Below, in pieces: positions 56,394-64,000 of a stretch of 64,000 nt of DNA; position 1 is the stretch's first letter, and every line of letters begins with the position of its first letter. The position numbers and the translations under genes were made by a program. Where the stretch lies: positions 744,001 to 808,000 of the forward strand of contig JADJTD010000001.1 of NCBI GenBank assembly GCA_016711345.1, read 5' to 3'. Source of the stretch: Chloracidobacterium sp. GTDB lineage: Bacteria; Acidobacteriota; Blastocatellia; Pyrinomonadales; Pyrinomonadaceae. The notes below the pieces were generated by a model that worked only from the letters and a program-made list of their open reading frames with translations, did not search any database and was not told where the DNA came from.

Positions 56394-56864
56394 AATGCGA
56401 TGTTTCCGATTTTCAGTTTGTCCTATCTAATAAGTCCGTCCTTCCTCATGTCGGCGAGCCACCGTTGACACAGTTCAGACTTACGCGCATAGACGCGCCA
56501 AGTGGGATTCGAACTAGAATTCGAGTGTTGAGGGTAAATTTTGCAGAGGATTTTCGGCTTAGATCAACAGCCGAGTCTTGCGGTCGGTCCGAACTTGCGG
56601 CAGGTGAGGTGATCTCTCTCACTGCCTACATTACGATAGTAACAAGAATTCCAAATTTGAGCAACAAGTTTTTCTATTGTTTTTAATTGTTGAAATCAAT
56701 AGCAAACTACTTATAATTGTCAGATATCAGCTTGCAGGAAATTTACGCAATGCCGCCTTCTTTCTGGAACATAATAGCCATTATGGATTTACATTTGAAG
56801 TACGAAGATGTCTAACCGCCTGCCCCGCGGCCCTGATAGGACGATCTCGAAATAATTGTGTCCT
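56394..56864. other. Intergenic region, 471 bp
   Basis: No gene is supported. GGGATTCGAAC near 56507 resembles the T-arm of a minus-strand tRNA, but the flanks do not form a T-stem or cloverleaf. A small hairpin CGGCT/AGCCG occurs near 56557. It must contain the promoters of the divergent genes on each side. Confidence 0.55.
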
Positions 56865-57200
56865 ATGATCTCAACAAAAATAACCAGCTTTTGTAAAAGC
56901 GAAGAATGTCCTTCGTCTAACGACCTGCTCGATTTCCAGAAGGTCTCGTCGTCACCACGGACCATCGACGAGATCCGCGGCCATCTGGAGTCGTGCGAGT
57001 TCTGCTCAGCTGAGGTCGAATTCTATTCGCACTACCCTCAGGAAGAAGGATCGAGCGAAGCAGTCGAAATGGCTGGTATCCCTGCACCACTTTTCGAACT
57101 GGCCGAGGCGCTCCTAAAAAATCGCTACACCGACGGGTCATCACTCGATGCACTCCTAAAAAAGAAAAGCAGCCAAACACAAAAGCCCGCCCTTCAGTAA
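56865..57200 (+). CDS. Small zinc-finger (anti-sigma-like) protein
   Basis: The ATG at 56865 gives 111 residues. IRGHLESCEFCSAEVEFY carries the HxxxCxxC of the zf-HC2 type (His40, Cys44, Cys47), with an earlier Cys10 as a possible fourth ligand. No transmembrane helix follows, so it would be a soluble zinc-binding regulator. The last codons (SQTQKPALQ) and the TAA come from a REP-like element, so the original C-terminus may have differed. Confidence 0.65.
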   Translation: MISTKITSFCKSEECPSSNDLLDFQKVSSSPRTIDEIRGHLESCEFCSAEVEFYSHYPQEEGSSEAVEMAGIPAPLFELAEALLKNRYTDGSSLDALLKKKSSQTQKPALQ

Positions 57201-57226
57201 GGGCGATACACCGAATGCACCGCCTT
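57184..57226. repeat. REP-like palindrome, copy 6 (degenerate)
   Basis: AGCCCGCCCTTCAGTAAGGG with a decayed partner CCGCCTT. Its left arm contains the stop codon of the zinc-finger gene. Confidence 0.6.
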
Positions 57227-57337
57227 CTCTCCCATTTAACCCCACAAAATTAAAAACAGCTCGATCTTTCCGTCAGCTACAAATTCGGAACAGCGAGATG
57301 AACTCAGAATTTGGAATTCAGGATTCAAAATCGGGTT

Positions 57338-59167
57338 TCAGCTTCCGCAGATGTCGTCGATGGCTTCGCTGTATTTTTCGTCGATGACGCTGCGTTTGAT
57401 CTTGAGTGTCGGCGTCATTTCGCCTTTGTCGATGGAGAATTCGCGGGGCAATAGATAGACCCGTTTTACTCGTTCATAGTCACTAAGTTCGCGGGTGAGA
57501 TCAATGGCATCGTTCTGGACTCGTTTGATAAACTGCGGGTTGTCGGAAAGCTCTTCGCGAGTGCCTTCAGTCGAGACGCCATCAGCCTTCATAGCGTCTT
57601 TCAGTGCTTCCCAATCAGGCACGATCAGAGCTCCGACCTGTTTCCGACCTGAACCTACTACAACCGCTTGCGAGACGAGCGGGCTTTGCTTTAAAAGGCT
57701 TTCGACCTGCAGCGGTGCGACGTATTTGCCATTCGAAAGCTTGAAAAGATCTTTCAGCCGATCGGTGATATAGAAATGGCCGTCGGTGTCTTCGTAACCG
57801 ACATCACCTGTGTGATAAAAGCCATCGTCATCGATAGCTTGCGCGGTCGCTTCGGGGTTGTTGTAGTAACCCATCATGACGTTCTTGCCGCGAATTAGGA
57901 CTTCGCCATCCTTTTCGGCAATCTTCATCTCGATGCCTTCGAATGGTGTGCCGATCGAACCGACCTTATTGTCCTCAGGCCGATTGGCGCAAGTGACACA
58001 GGCCTCGGTCATGCCGTAGCCTTGAAGGATAGGAATTCCGGCCGCCCAAAAAGCGTAACTGAGCTTTTTCGAAAGCGGAGCTCCGCCGGACACAAAGAAA
58101 CGCAGGCTGCCCCCAACGCCTTCACGCCATTTGGAAAACACAAGCCTGTTGGCAACTGCGTGCTTGGCGGCCAGCACAGGCGAAATGGTTTGGTGCTTGT
58201 CTTTCGAGTCCCAGTAGTCTTGCCCGACGACGAGAGCCCATTGGAAAAGACTTGTTTTCCAGCCGCCGGCTGCCAGGCCTTTTTTGACGATCTTGTGATA
58301 GACCTGTTCAAAAAGTCGCGGCACGGCGGTCATAATCGTGGGTTTGACCTCTTTGAGATGCGAGGCAAGCTGGTCGAACGATGCACAGTAATGTATCGAG
58401 ACTCCGTTCGAGCAAAGCACATAAAAAACTGTCCGCTCAAATATATGTGATAGTGGAAGGACAGCTAGGCTGCGATCGCTGGATCTTATCGGCAAACCTT
58501 TAGAAATGGCGATAACATTAGAGACGAAATTCTCGTGTGTGAGCATCACGCCTTTGGGTTCACCGGTGGTGCCTGACGTATAGATGATCGTTGCTAGGTC
58601 AGTGGTTTCGATCTCGGCAAGCGACCTTTCAAATACATCGGCATCGATCTTCGAAAATTCAATACCTTTGCTTTCGAGGTCTTCGAGTGAGGTTGCTCGA
58701 CGGTCAGTTTCGGGTATGCCATCGTCTTCAAAAAAGACAAGCTTTTCGAGCTGCTCAACACTCAGGATCGCATTTTCGGCATGTTTCCAAAGCTTCTTGC
58801 CGGAAATGAACAACACCTTGGCGCCCGAATTCTCAAGGATAAATCTGATCTGCTCAACCGCTTGTGTCGTGTAGATCGGCACGTTGACCGCCCGCAACAA
58901 TAAGATCGCAAGATCGACCAAAGACCATTCCGGCCGGTTTTCCGAGATTATCGCAACGCGGTCACCTGCTTTGATACCCATTGAGGCGAGGCCCATAGCA
59001 ATACGTTTCACACGTTCGATAACCTCGCTGCCACGAAGATGATTCCATATATCTCCGACCTTGAAGGCCAGAGCATCGGGCTTGTTGTGCCGCTGAAACG
59101 ATTCGAAACAAAAATGCGGGATCGTCTGCGGGATGTTCTCGAATCCTATGAGATTTTCGGCGGTCAT
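57338..59167 (-). CDS. Long-chain acyl-CoA synthetase (AMP-forming)
   Basis: The 609-residue chain activates fatty acids to acyl-CoA through an acyl-adenylate. The AMP-binding P-loop TIIYTSGTTGEPKGVMLTH lies near residues 193-211. The aromatic-rich GYGMTEACVTCANRP and the YHTGDVGYEDTDGHFYITDR motif with its catalytic Asp are intact. The C-terminal domain carries LKDLFKLSNGKYVAPLQVES, with the Lys of the A8/A10 region near the end. Length and the GYYNNPEAT stretch match FadD15/Faa-like long-chain enzymes. It is a single gene, 28 nt downstream (minus strand) of the comM remnant. Confidence 0.93.
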   Translation of the reverse strand: MTAENLIGFENIPQTIPHFCFESFQRHNKPDALAFKVGDIWNHLRGSEVIERVKRIAMGLASMGIKAGDRVAIISENRPEWSLVDLAILLLRAVNVPIYTTQAVEQIRFILENSGAKVLFISGKKLWKHAENAILSVEQLEKLVFFEDDGIPETDRRATSLEDLESKGIEFSKIDADVFERSLAEIETTDLATIIYTSGTTGEPKGVMLTHENFVSNVIAISKGLPIRSSDRSLAVLPLSHIFERTVFYVLCSNGVSIHYCASFDQLASHLKEVKPTIMTAVPRLFEQVYHKIVKKGLAAGGWKTSLFQWALVVGQDYWDSKDKHQTISPVLAAKHAVANRLVFSKWREGVGGSLRFFVSGGAPLSKKLSYAFWAAGIPILQGYGMTEACVTCANRPEDNKVGSIGTPFEGIEMKIAEKDGEVLIRGKNVMMGYYNNPEATAQAIDDDGFYHTGDVGYEDTDGHFYITDRLKDLFKLSNGKYVAPLQVESLLKQSPLVSQAVVVGSGRKQVGALIVPDWEALKDAMKADGVSTEGTREELSDNPQFIKRVQNDAIDLTRELSDYERVKRVYLLPREFSIDKGEMTPTLKIKRSVIDEKYSEAIDDICGS

Positions 59168-59195
59168 TGGTGCTTATTCTTGCAAATGCGGTAGA

Positions 59196-59735
59196 TCAAG
59201 TCCAATAGTTGCGGTCGAGCGAACGATAATTGATAGCCTCACTAATGTGTGTCGGCTCAATAGTTTCGCTGCCTGCCAGATCGGCGATCGTTCGCGAGAC
59301 TTTGAGAATGCGGTCGTGCGCACGTGCGGACAAGCCCTGACGGAGCATCGCTTTTTCAAGCAGATCTTCACTTTGGCTGTCGAGAGCACAGTGGGTTCGG
59401 ATCTGCTTCGGCGACATTGCAGAGTTTGAAAAAACACCTTCGCCGTTAAATCTTGCGAGCTGTAAATCGCGGGCTCGCATTACACGTTCGCGAATGGCCT
59501 CAGAGCTATCACCTTGCGGAGTATCACGGCCTCTAAGTTCATTGAACTTCACGGCGGGCACGTCTATGTGAATATCGATGCGATCCATCAACGGGCCTGA
59601 GATCTTGCCGACATAACGCTGTATCTGGATCGGAGAGCATTTACATTCGCGCGATGATCCAAAATAACCACACGGACACCCCTGCGTTGACAAGATGCCA
59701 TTATCAAACTGCCACTCTAAGGACGCCATATCCAC
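59196..59735 (-). pseudogene. Truncated comM/yifB (C-terminal third only)
   Basis: The frame encodes the end of a ComM/YifB Mg-chelatase-like AAA+ protein: CPCGYFGSSRECKCSP zinc motif, ISGPLMDRIDIHIDVPAV with the arginine-finger region, and the helical C-terminal domain (LSARAHDRILKVSRTIADL). Full proteins are about 500 residues. The Lon-like N-terminal domain, Walker A and Walker B are absent here. Homology stops at the zinc motif near 59690, where the usual AxNPCPCG is replaced by STQGCPCG. A 16-residue unrelated leader from 59735 keeps the frame open. A deletion or insertion replaced the 5' two thirds. Confidence 0.85.
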
Positions 59736-60148
59736 ATAGTATTGTAACGATTGGAGATGCGCTAAGGAAACGGCGGCTTGATCAGGGGTTGACCGTCAAG
59801 AATGTAGCCGAACAACTCAACGTCAACGAAGCAACTATACGCAATTGGGAGACAAACCGGCGAACAGTGCAGTTGCGCTTCCTAGGACGAGTTTATGACT
59901 TCTTAGGGGTGTGTCCTTGCGATGTGGTACTTCCATTAGGGGCTCGTTTGCAAGAGAGGCGAGAATATGCCGGATTTACAAAAAAAGCACTCGCGGAAAT
60001 ATTTGCGGTCGACGAACACACGGTTTCCGCATGGGAGCGGTCTAAATATCCTCCGATGAAATCACATGTTGAAAAGATATTCGATTTTCTAAAAAACCCT
60101 TTTGCACAAGGGGGAGATTCTCCGGAGAATGAGGGATTAAACGTTTGA
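59654..60148 (+). CDS. Double helix-turn-helix (XRE-type) regulator
   Basis: The frame has two Cro/CI-like HTH domains. The first is TIGDALRKRRLDQGL with VAEQLNVNEATIRNWETNRR, and the second is LGARLQERREYAGF with LAEIFAVDEHTVSAWERSK. This duplicate arrangement with YP...TIG before it is a familiar small-regulator family. Homology begins near RTPYPHS (about 59722). The only in-frame starts (ATG 59654, TTG 59687) lie inside the comM remnant on the other strand, so the true 5' end is uncertain and the gene may have been joined there at integration. Confidence 0.7.
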   Translation: MIQNNHTDTPALTRCHYQTATLRTPYPHSIVTIGDALRKRRLDQGLTVKNVAEQLNVNEATIRNWETNRRTVQLRFLGRVYDFLGVCPCDVVLPLGARLQERREYAGFTKKALAEIFAVDEHTVSAWERSKYPPMKSHVEKIFDFLKNPFAQGGDSPENEGLNV

Positions 60149-60247
60149 GCTCTCGGCATTCAGGTGTCAAAAAACCTGTTGAAAAAGATGACGGTCGGAC
60201 TGCCGATTTCCCTATGCCGCCTTGATCAAGAAATGAGTGTCATAAAA

Positions 60248-61021
60248 CTAATGTTTGTTGACAGACGTCAGATCGATGAGTAAAGCTCGAATTTCTGAGG
60301 CATCTTCCGGGGTAACATCAAGGGCGGTTTGACCTTTTCGATTTCGCAAAGATGGATTTGCACCTTTTCTCAACAACAAGGCAACAATATCTTTGTGATT
60401 TAGTCGACAAGCCTCCATAAGAGCACTATTGCCGCTGGAGGTCTGAAGGTTCGGATCGGCCCCATTTTCTAAAAGTAAAGCTACTGTCCGCAAGTTATCC
60501 CAAGAAGAAGCTATCTCAAGAGGAAAGTCGCCATTCTCTTTAGTTTTATGATTTACGTCGGCACCATGTTCGAGTAAATACTGAGTCTTTGTATATGATC
60601 CACCGATATCAACTGAAACATAAAGCGGATTTATCCCATTTTTGTCTATATGGTTAACAGATGCCCCTTTAGAAACTAGAAATTTTATCATTTCTACAGA
60701 TTCACGTTCGTTCTCCAAGTTTGCGAAAATTGCAGTTCTCCCTGTTGCATCTTCTGCTTCAATATTCGCTCCCTTTTCTAAAAGTTCAGCGGCAACTTCT
60801 ACATGGTCATTTCCAGCCGCATAAAATAACGGGGTTCCTCCAAATTTGCCTGGCTGATTTACATCCGCTCCTTCTTTAATGAGTTCGCGAACACGATTTA
60901 AGTCGCCAGCACGAGATGCTAAGATCAAAGGTGGTTCTTCACTGTTCGGAGACGAAGTAAACCATTTAGTAGTACAAGCAATTACAATTAGAGATATCCC
61001 GATCAAAAGCAAAGTTTTCAT
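60248..61021 (-). CDS. Ankyrin-repeat lipoprotein, likely immunity partner of the RHS toxin
   Basis: The ATG at 61021 begins a lipoprotein signal (MKTLLLIGISLIVIAC, Cys16); 257 residues. Six or so ankyrin repeats follow, with regular motifs such as GGTPLFYAAG, VAAELLEKGANIEAED, TALDV and GADVNHK. An envelope-anchored ankyrin protein directly downstream of an RHS toxin gene (41 nt) fits the place and build of immunity proteins that neutralise periplasm-acting peptidoglycan toxins. That role is inferred from order alone. Confidence 0.75.
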   Translation of the reverse strand: MKTLLLIGISLIVIACTTKWFTSSPNSEEPPLILASRAGDLNRVRELIKEGADVNQPGKFGGTPLFYAAGNDHVEVAAELLEKGANIEAEDATGRTAIFANLENERESVEMIKFLVSKGASVNHIDKNGINPLYVSVDIGGSYTKTQYLLEHGADVNHKTKENGDFPLEIASSWDNLRTVALLLENGADPNLQTSSGNSALMEACRLNHKDIVALLLRKGANPSLRNRKGQTALDVTPEDASEIRALLIDLTSVNKH

Positions 61022-61062
61022 ATAATACTCCCTCACGCTACAATTTTTGTTTAAGCGCACAT

Positions 61063-64000
61063 CTAAAAAAAGTTACAGTCAAGTCTTCTAAGAACAGCTT
61101 TCGGCGTAAGGGTTCCATTCGGTCCGCGGAATCCCCAGTTATTCTGAATTACTTTGTCATGAGTTGCGCTGATTGTTGTATTATTTTCCCCAACAATTCC
61201 GATATGTCCTGTTGCATCTGAATAGTTAATGGCTTGGGAAACGACATCTCCTGGCTGTGCCGGCCCCGACACTACTTGCCACTTACCCATTCTTGAATTC
61301 GTCGAATCAGCCCAATCTCTCGCTTGCGGTGGTCCTCCAAGCCCAATATAAGATCCATTTCCTCTATTTTGCGGAGGTTCAACGCCAACTTCAGTAAGAA
61401 CATCATTTACAAACTGGTTGCATTTATTGGTTTTCGCTCCAAAATTACCGTTTGTCCCCTCGTAACTCCAGTCCGTGCTACCCTTATATTTTTTTGCAGT
61501 ATTAACAACCTCTTTTTTTGCGTTTTCGCAATCTCTCTTCTGTTGCTCATTCAGACCAGGAGTCGGCACGGATTGAGGCTGTGGCGTAGCAGGGGGTGTT
61601 GTCGGTGCAGGTTGCGGCATCGTTAAATCCCGCAGTTCCCAAGCATCGATATTTCTAATGGATTCAATGCTTGGGCCGGCTGACACTTCCACAGACAGTC
61701 CACCTCGCATCTCGTGAGCACCATTGTTGTCTGCGGTCTCATTAGCTTGGAAATTCTGTTCGCCAGCATCGCCGTTGCCGTCGTCAGTCGAGTCCTCATT
61801 TGCGTTGGTATTCGTAGGATCAGTCGTGCCGCGATCTTCTTCTTGTTGCTGATCCGCCTCATCATCGCCCAATTTGTCAGCCATATTAGCAGCTTCACTG
61901 CAACTCGCCGGAAAATCATTAACGTAGCACTCATTGGCCAAAGGAGAGCTGGTTTGAGCATCTTCATCAACGGGGTCGTCATAAGGAGCGTCACAGATCC
62001 AGACAGGGTTATTTTCTTCATCTTCCTCCCAGCACTCAGCATCCTCCGGGTCGTATGTCGGGATCGGAAGATATACATTCTTCGATCCGACACCAGCGCC
62101 CAACGGATCGAGAGAGATCATTTCTTTGTGGATTTCGCCCGAGGTCTCTTCCATTCCTGTCCAATGCATAAGAGTTTGCCCCAGCACCGCACCGCTCGGA
62201 TCAGCATCAAGACGATGTGTCGTATCAAGCATAGAAGATTCGACCCTTTTAACTCTGTGATCCGCTATATGCTCTCCTCCCGCATATATTTTTGTCGTGC
62301 GGTTTTGATGCTGCTCTTCATCGACCTCTATTTGGGCCAATATCTCGCCAAGTACAGACGACCTTATATTAAATGTTTTTATTGAGTCCTCGGCACAGGT
62401 CGGCTCCGACATTGAACATGGCTTTGATTTGATCCACCTACCGTCGCCGTCATACCGCACATGCCTTGTCGTGTCTTCATGGCCTACGTCGGGAGCCTTA
62501 TATGTCTTTGAAGGGTAGAAAACTATACGCCCATCCGCATCGTATCTTCGGTCTGAGGGCATATTGCTTTCCCTGAGAACGCGCCCGTCGGCATCGAACG
62601 TTCGCTGGATGGTCTCGCTGATATTTACATTCGTTCCCGCCCAGTCCGGAACGTTTATCGTTTCGGTCTCACTTGTCATCCGTCCGTTTTCGTAACTAGA
62701 TCCTTGACCAAATGCTGCCGTCCAGTGCAGTCGGCTCTGGTTTGTTGTTTCGCCAAATTTGTTATATTGATTCATGAATCGATACGGACGGTTTAAAGGA
62801 TCGTTTTGGTTTTGGCCCGATCGAGCCTCAGCTCCCGTCCTTGCCTCCGTCAATCTACCCAGAAAATCGTATTTATATTTCCTGTCAAAATTCAGCATAT
62901 TGTAATTCATTGTTCCATACGCATTGGAGTCTATATCTGAAAAACTCAGCCGCCCGTCCGCATGATATGTATACTGCAATTTTGCCCAGACATCCTGATA
63001 TTCGGACGCCTGTAAACGGTCATTGTATTCGATCCTCTTATTGTGAATGCTTCCATATTCAAAACGCTTAACAGCACCCCATGCACGGTATTTTGTGTCC
63101 GTGACATAATCCAGTTGTACGTTTTCGGATGCTCTATTTCCAGATACTGACTTTAATCGGCCTATTTTGTCGTATCCGTACGACACGACCTCGCCAAATG
63201 GCTCCGTCAGCGTCGAAAGCTGGCCGCCCTGAGAGTATGTGTATTGAATTCCAAAAGTGTCGTTGTTCTCTGGGGAAAGCGGAACCGTTTCATTAAACCG
63301 ACGCGTTTCGCTTGTAATCTGCGAAAGTGCATTGTAGACATATTCGACCGTGCCAAACCCATCTGTCATCTGGGTTCGGTTTCCGGTGTTGTCATACTGA
63401 AAATTTACTGTTGTGGGAACTTCAATGCCGCTTTGATTCGGGACTGTCCAGTTTATCTGGTCTATGAGTCCGAGATTATTATAAGTAAAGTGCTTTGCCG
63501 CCCCGCGAGCATCGGTTATCGTTTGCGGTACATCGTCAGGAAAATATGTATAGACCGTAGCAGTATGTGCATTCTGCTCGGGTTCATGTTTGCTGGCCAT
63601 ACGCCCGTGCCCATCATAAGTCTGGGTGGTTTCGCGAAACTCCGTTGCGTATTCCGTTCCAGCAAATACTTTTGAGGATATTACCTGATCGCGTCCGTTG
63701 TAGGTATTTGTCGCGGCCTTGTAAACCTGTCCGGTCCAATCCAGCATTTCCGTTTTGACATTTCGCCCAAAAAGGTCCGAATATTTTCTTTGAGTACGGC
63801 GGCCTTCCTCAAGTTGCTCTCCATATAATGTGACGATCTCGCCGCCGGCACAGCCACACCCTTGGTAGTCTGCTAGGGTGTCTGTTCCGTCAGTATTTAT
63901 TGTTCGAGTCACTCTCCCTTTCCAATCGTATTCCGTGTGTTTCCATAACCACGGACGAGGAGCGGCATCATCTCCAGCGCGGTTCCAACCGGAATCGACC
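61063..64000 (-). CDS. RHS/YD-repeat protein with C-terminal CHAP-like toxin domain (5' partial)
   Basis: The frame is open to the right edge (978 residues visible); the internal GTG at 63912 is not the start. YD/RHS repeats run through most of the chain (TYNGRDQV, FTYNNLGLIDQINW, YGYDKIGRLKSV). A connecting region (SLDPLGAGVGSKNVYLPIP) and a low-complexity acidic and Pro-rich hinge follow. The last about 150 residues form a CHAP/amidase-like domain with TNKCNQFVNDVL (catalytic Cys), ATGHIGIVGENN (His) and an Asn/His-rich TISATHDKVIQNNWGF. The canonical RHS core box before the toxin is not evident. It is probably a secreted polymorphic toxin that cleaves peptidoglycan; the ankyrin lipoprotein is the candidate antidote. 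Confidence 0.8.
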   Translation of the reverse strand, partial: VDSGWNRAGDDAAPRPWLWKHTEYDWKGRVTRTINTDGTDTLADYQGCGCAGGEIVTLYGEQLEEGRRTQRKYSDLFGRNVKTEMLDWTGQVYKAATNTYNGRDQVISSKVFAGTEYATEFRETTQTYDGHGRMASKHEPEQNAHTATVYTYFPDDVPQTITDARGAAKHFTYNNLGLIDQINWTVPNQSGIEVPTTVNFQYDNTGNRTQMTDGFGTVEYVYNALSQITSETRRFNETVPLSPENNDTFGIQYTYSQGGQLSTLTEPFGEVVSYGYDKIGRLKSVSGNRASENVQLDYVTDTKYRAWGAVKRFEYGSIHNKRIEYNDRLQASEYQDVWAKLQYTYHADGRLSFSDIDSNAYGTMNYNMLNFDRKYKYDFLGRLTEARTGAEARSGQNQNDPLNRPYRFMNQYNKFGETTNQSRLHWTAAFGQGSSYENGRMTSETETINVPDWAGTNVNISETIQRTFDADGRVLRESNMPSDRRYDADGRIVFYPSKTYKAPDVGHEDTTRHVRYDGDGRWIKSKPCSMSEPTCAEDSIKTFNIRSSVLGEILAQIEVDEEQHQNRTTKIYAGGEHIADHRVKRVESSMLDTTHRLDADPSGAVLGQTLMHWTGMEETSGEIHKEMISLDPLGAGVGSKNVYLPIPTYDPEDAECWEEDEENNPVWICDAPYDDPVDEDAQTSSPLANECYVNDFPASCSEAANMADKLGDDEADQQQEEDRGTTDPTNTNANEDSTDDGNGDAGEQNFQANETADNNGAHEMRGGLSVEVSAGPSIESIRNIDAWELRDLTMPQPAPTTPPATPQPQSVPTPGLNEQQKRDCENAKKEVVNTAKKYKGSTDWSYEGTNGNFGAKTNKCNQFVNDVLTEVGVEPPQNRGNGSYIGLGGPPQARDWADSTNSRMGKWQVVSGPAQPGDVVSQAINYSDATGHIGIVGENNTTISATHDKVIQNNWGFRGPNGTLTPKAVLRRLDCNFF

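Noticed and set aside
56495..56570. Possible tRNA on the minus strand (GGGATTCGAAC)
   Set aside because: The bases on either side of TTCGAAT do not form the 5-bp T-stem and no acceptor or anticodon arm can be drawn.

Overview
The window is bacterial chromosome of a Gram-negative type. Outer-membrane TonB-receptor-like barrels, lipoproteins and many Sec-secreted proteins with Thr/Pro-rich linkers point, by inference, to an Acidobacteriota of the Blastocatellia/Pyrinomonadales kind. There is no rRNA or tRNA gene to confirm the taxon, and I see no complete tRNA, CRISPR array or intact transposase.

Layout. 1-9.2 kb: the end of a secreted cohesin/dockerin protein, citrate synthase, a secreted reprolysin-like metalloprotease and a paralogous secreted repeat protein. 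9.5-16.1 kb: envelope proteins, including a glycine-zipper protein, a DUF5916-type barrel, a polytopic membrane protein, a lone FtsX/MacB-type permease and a small membrane protein. 16.2-21.5 kb: an imuA-imuB-dnaE2 mutagenesis cassette. 21.5-28.9 kb: lysS, mfd, a zinc-ribbon membrane protein and a SurA-like chaperone. 28.9-36.5 kb: a 2182-residue secreted beta-helix/cohesin/dockerin giant, then a repeat-rich intergenic region and a small coiled-coil protein. 36.5-43.2 kb: a tRNA-dihydrouridine synthase, an Oar-like receptor, a DUF4920 protein and an amidohydrolase. 43.6-51.3 kb: a possible clan-CD/CHAT-like lipoprotein, a LolA-like protein, an ECF sigma factor with a PDZ-tailed membrane partner, and a second secreted metalloprotease. 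51.4-56.4 kb: a polysaccharide operon. 56.9-64 kb: a small zinc-finger protein, an acyl-CoA synthetase, a truncated comM abutting an HTH gene, and an RHS-type toxin with a CHAP-like tip followed by an ankyrin lipoprotein, its likely immunity partner.

The most unusual content is in the repeats. (1) A REP-like palindrome family has at least six copies. One lies in frame inside dnaE2, and one supplies the 3' end of the zinc-finger gene. (2) Three intergenic elements of 58-62 bp (18209, 35932, 43441) share an architecture: palindromic terminal 7-9-mers (GTGGAACGC/GCGTTCCAC or CCGGACAC/GTGTCCGG), extra copies of the same heptamer outside, and an AT-rich core with a shared 17-18 bp motif close to TGTTWKCAATAGTTTACA. 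I know of no named family that fits. (3) Three secreted proteins end in a Cna-B-like, dockerin-like and cohesin module on one chain, which suggests a self-associating, non-cellulosomal surface system. Two metalloproteases share a catalytic half but carry different C-terminal modules.
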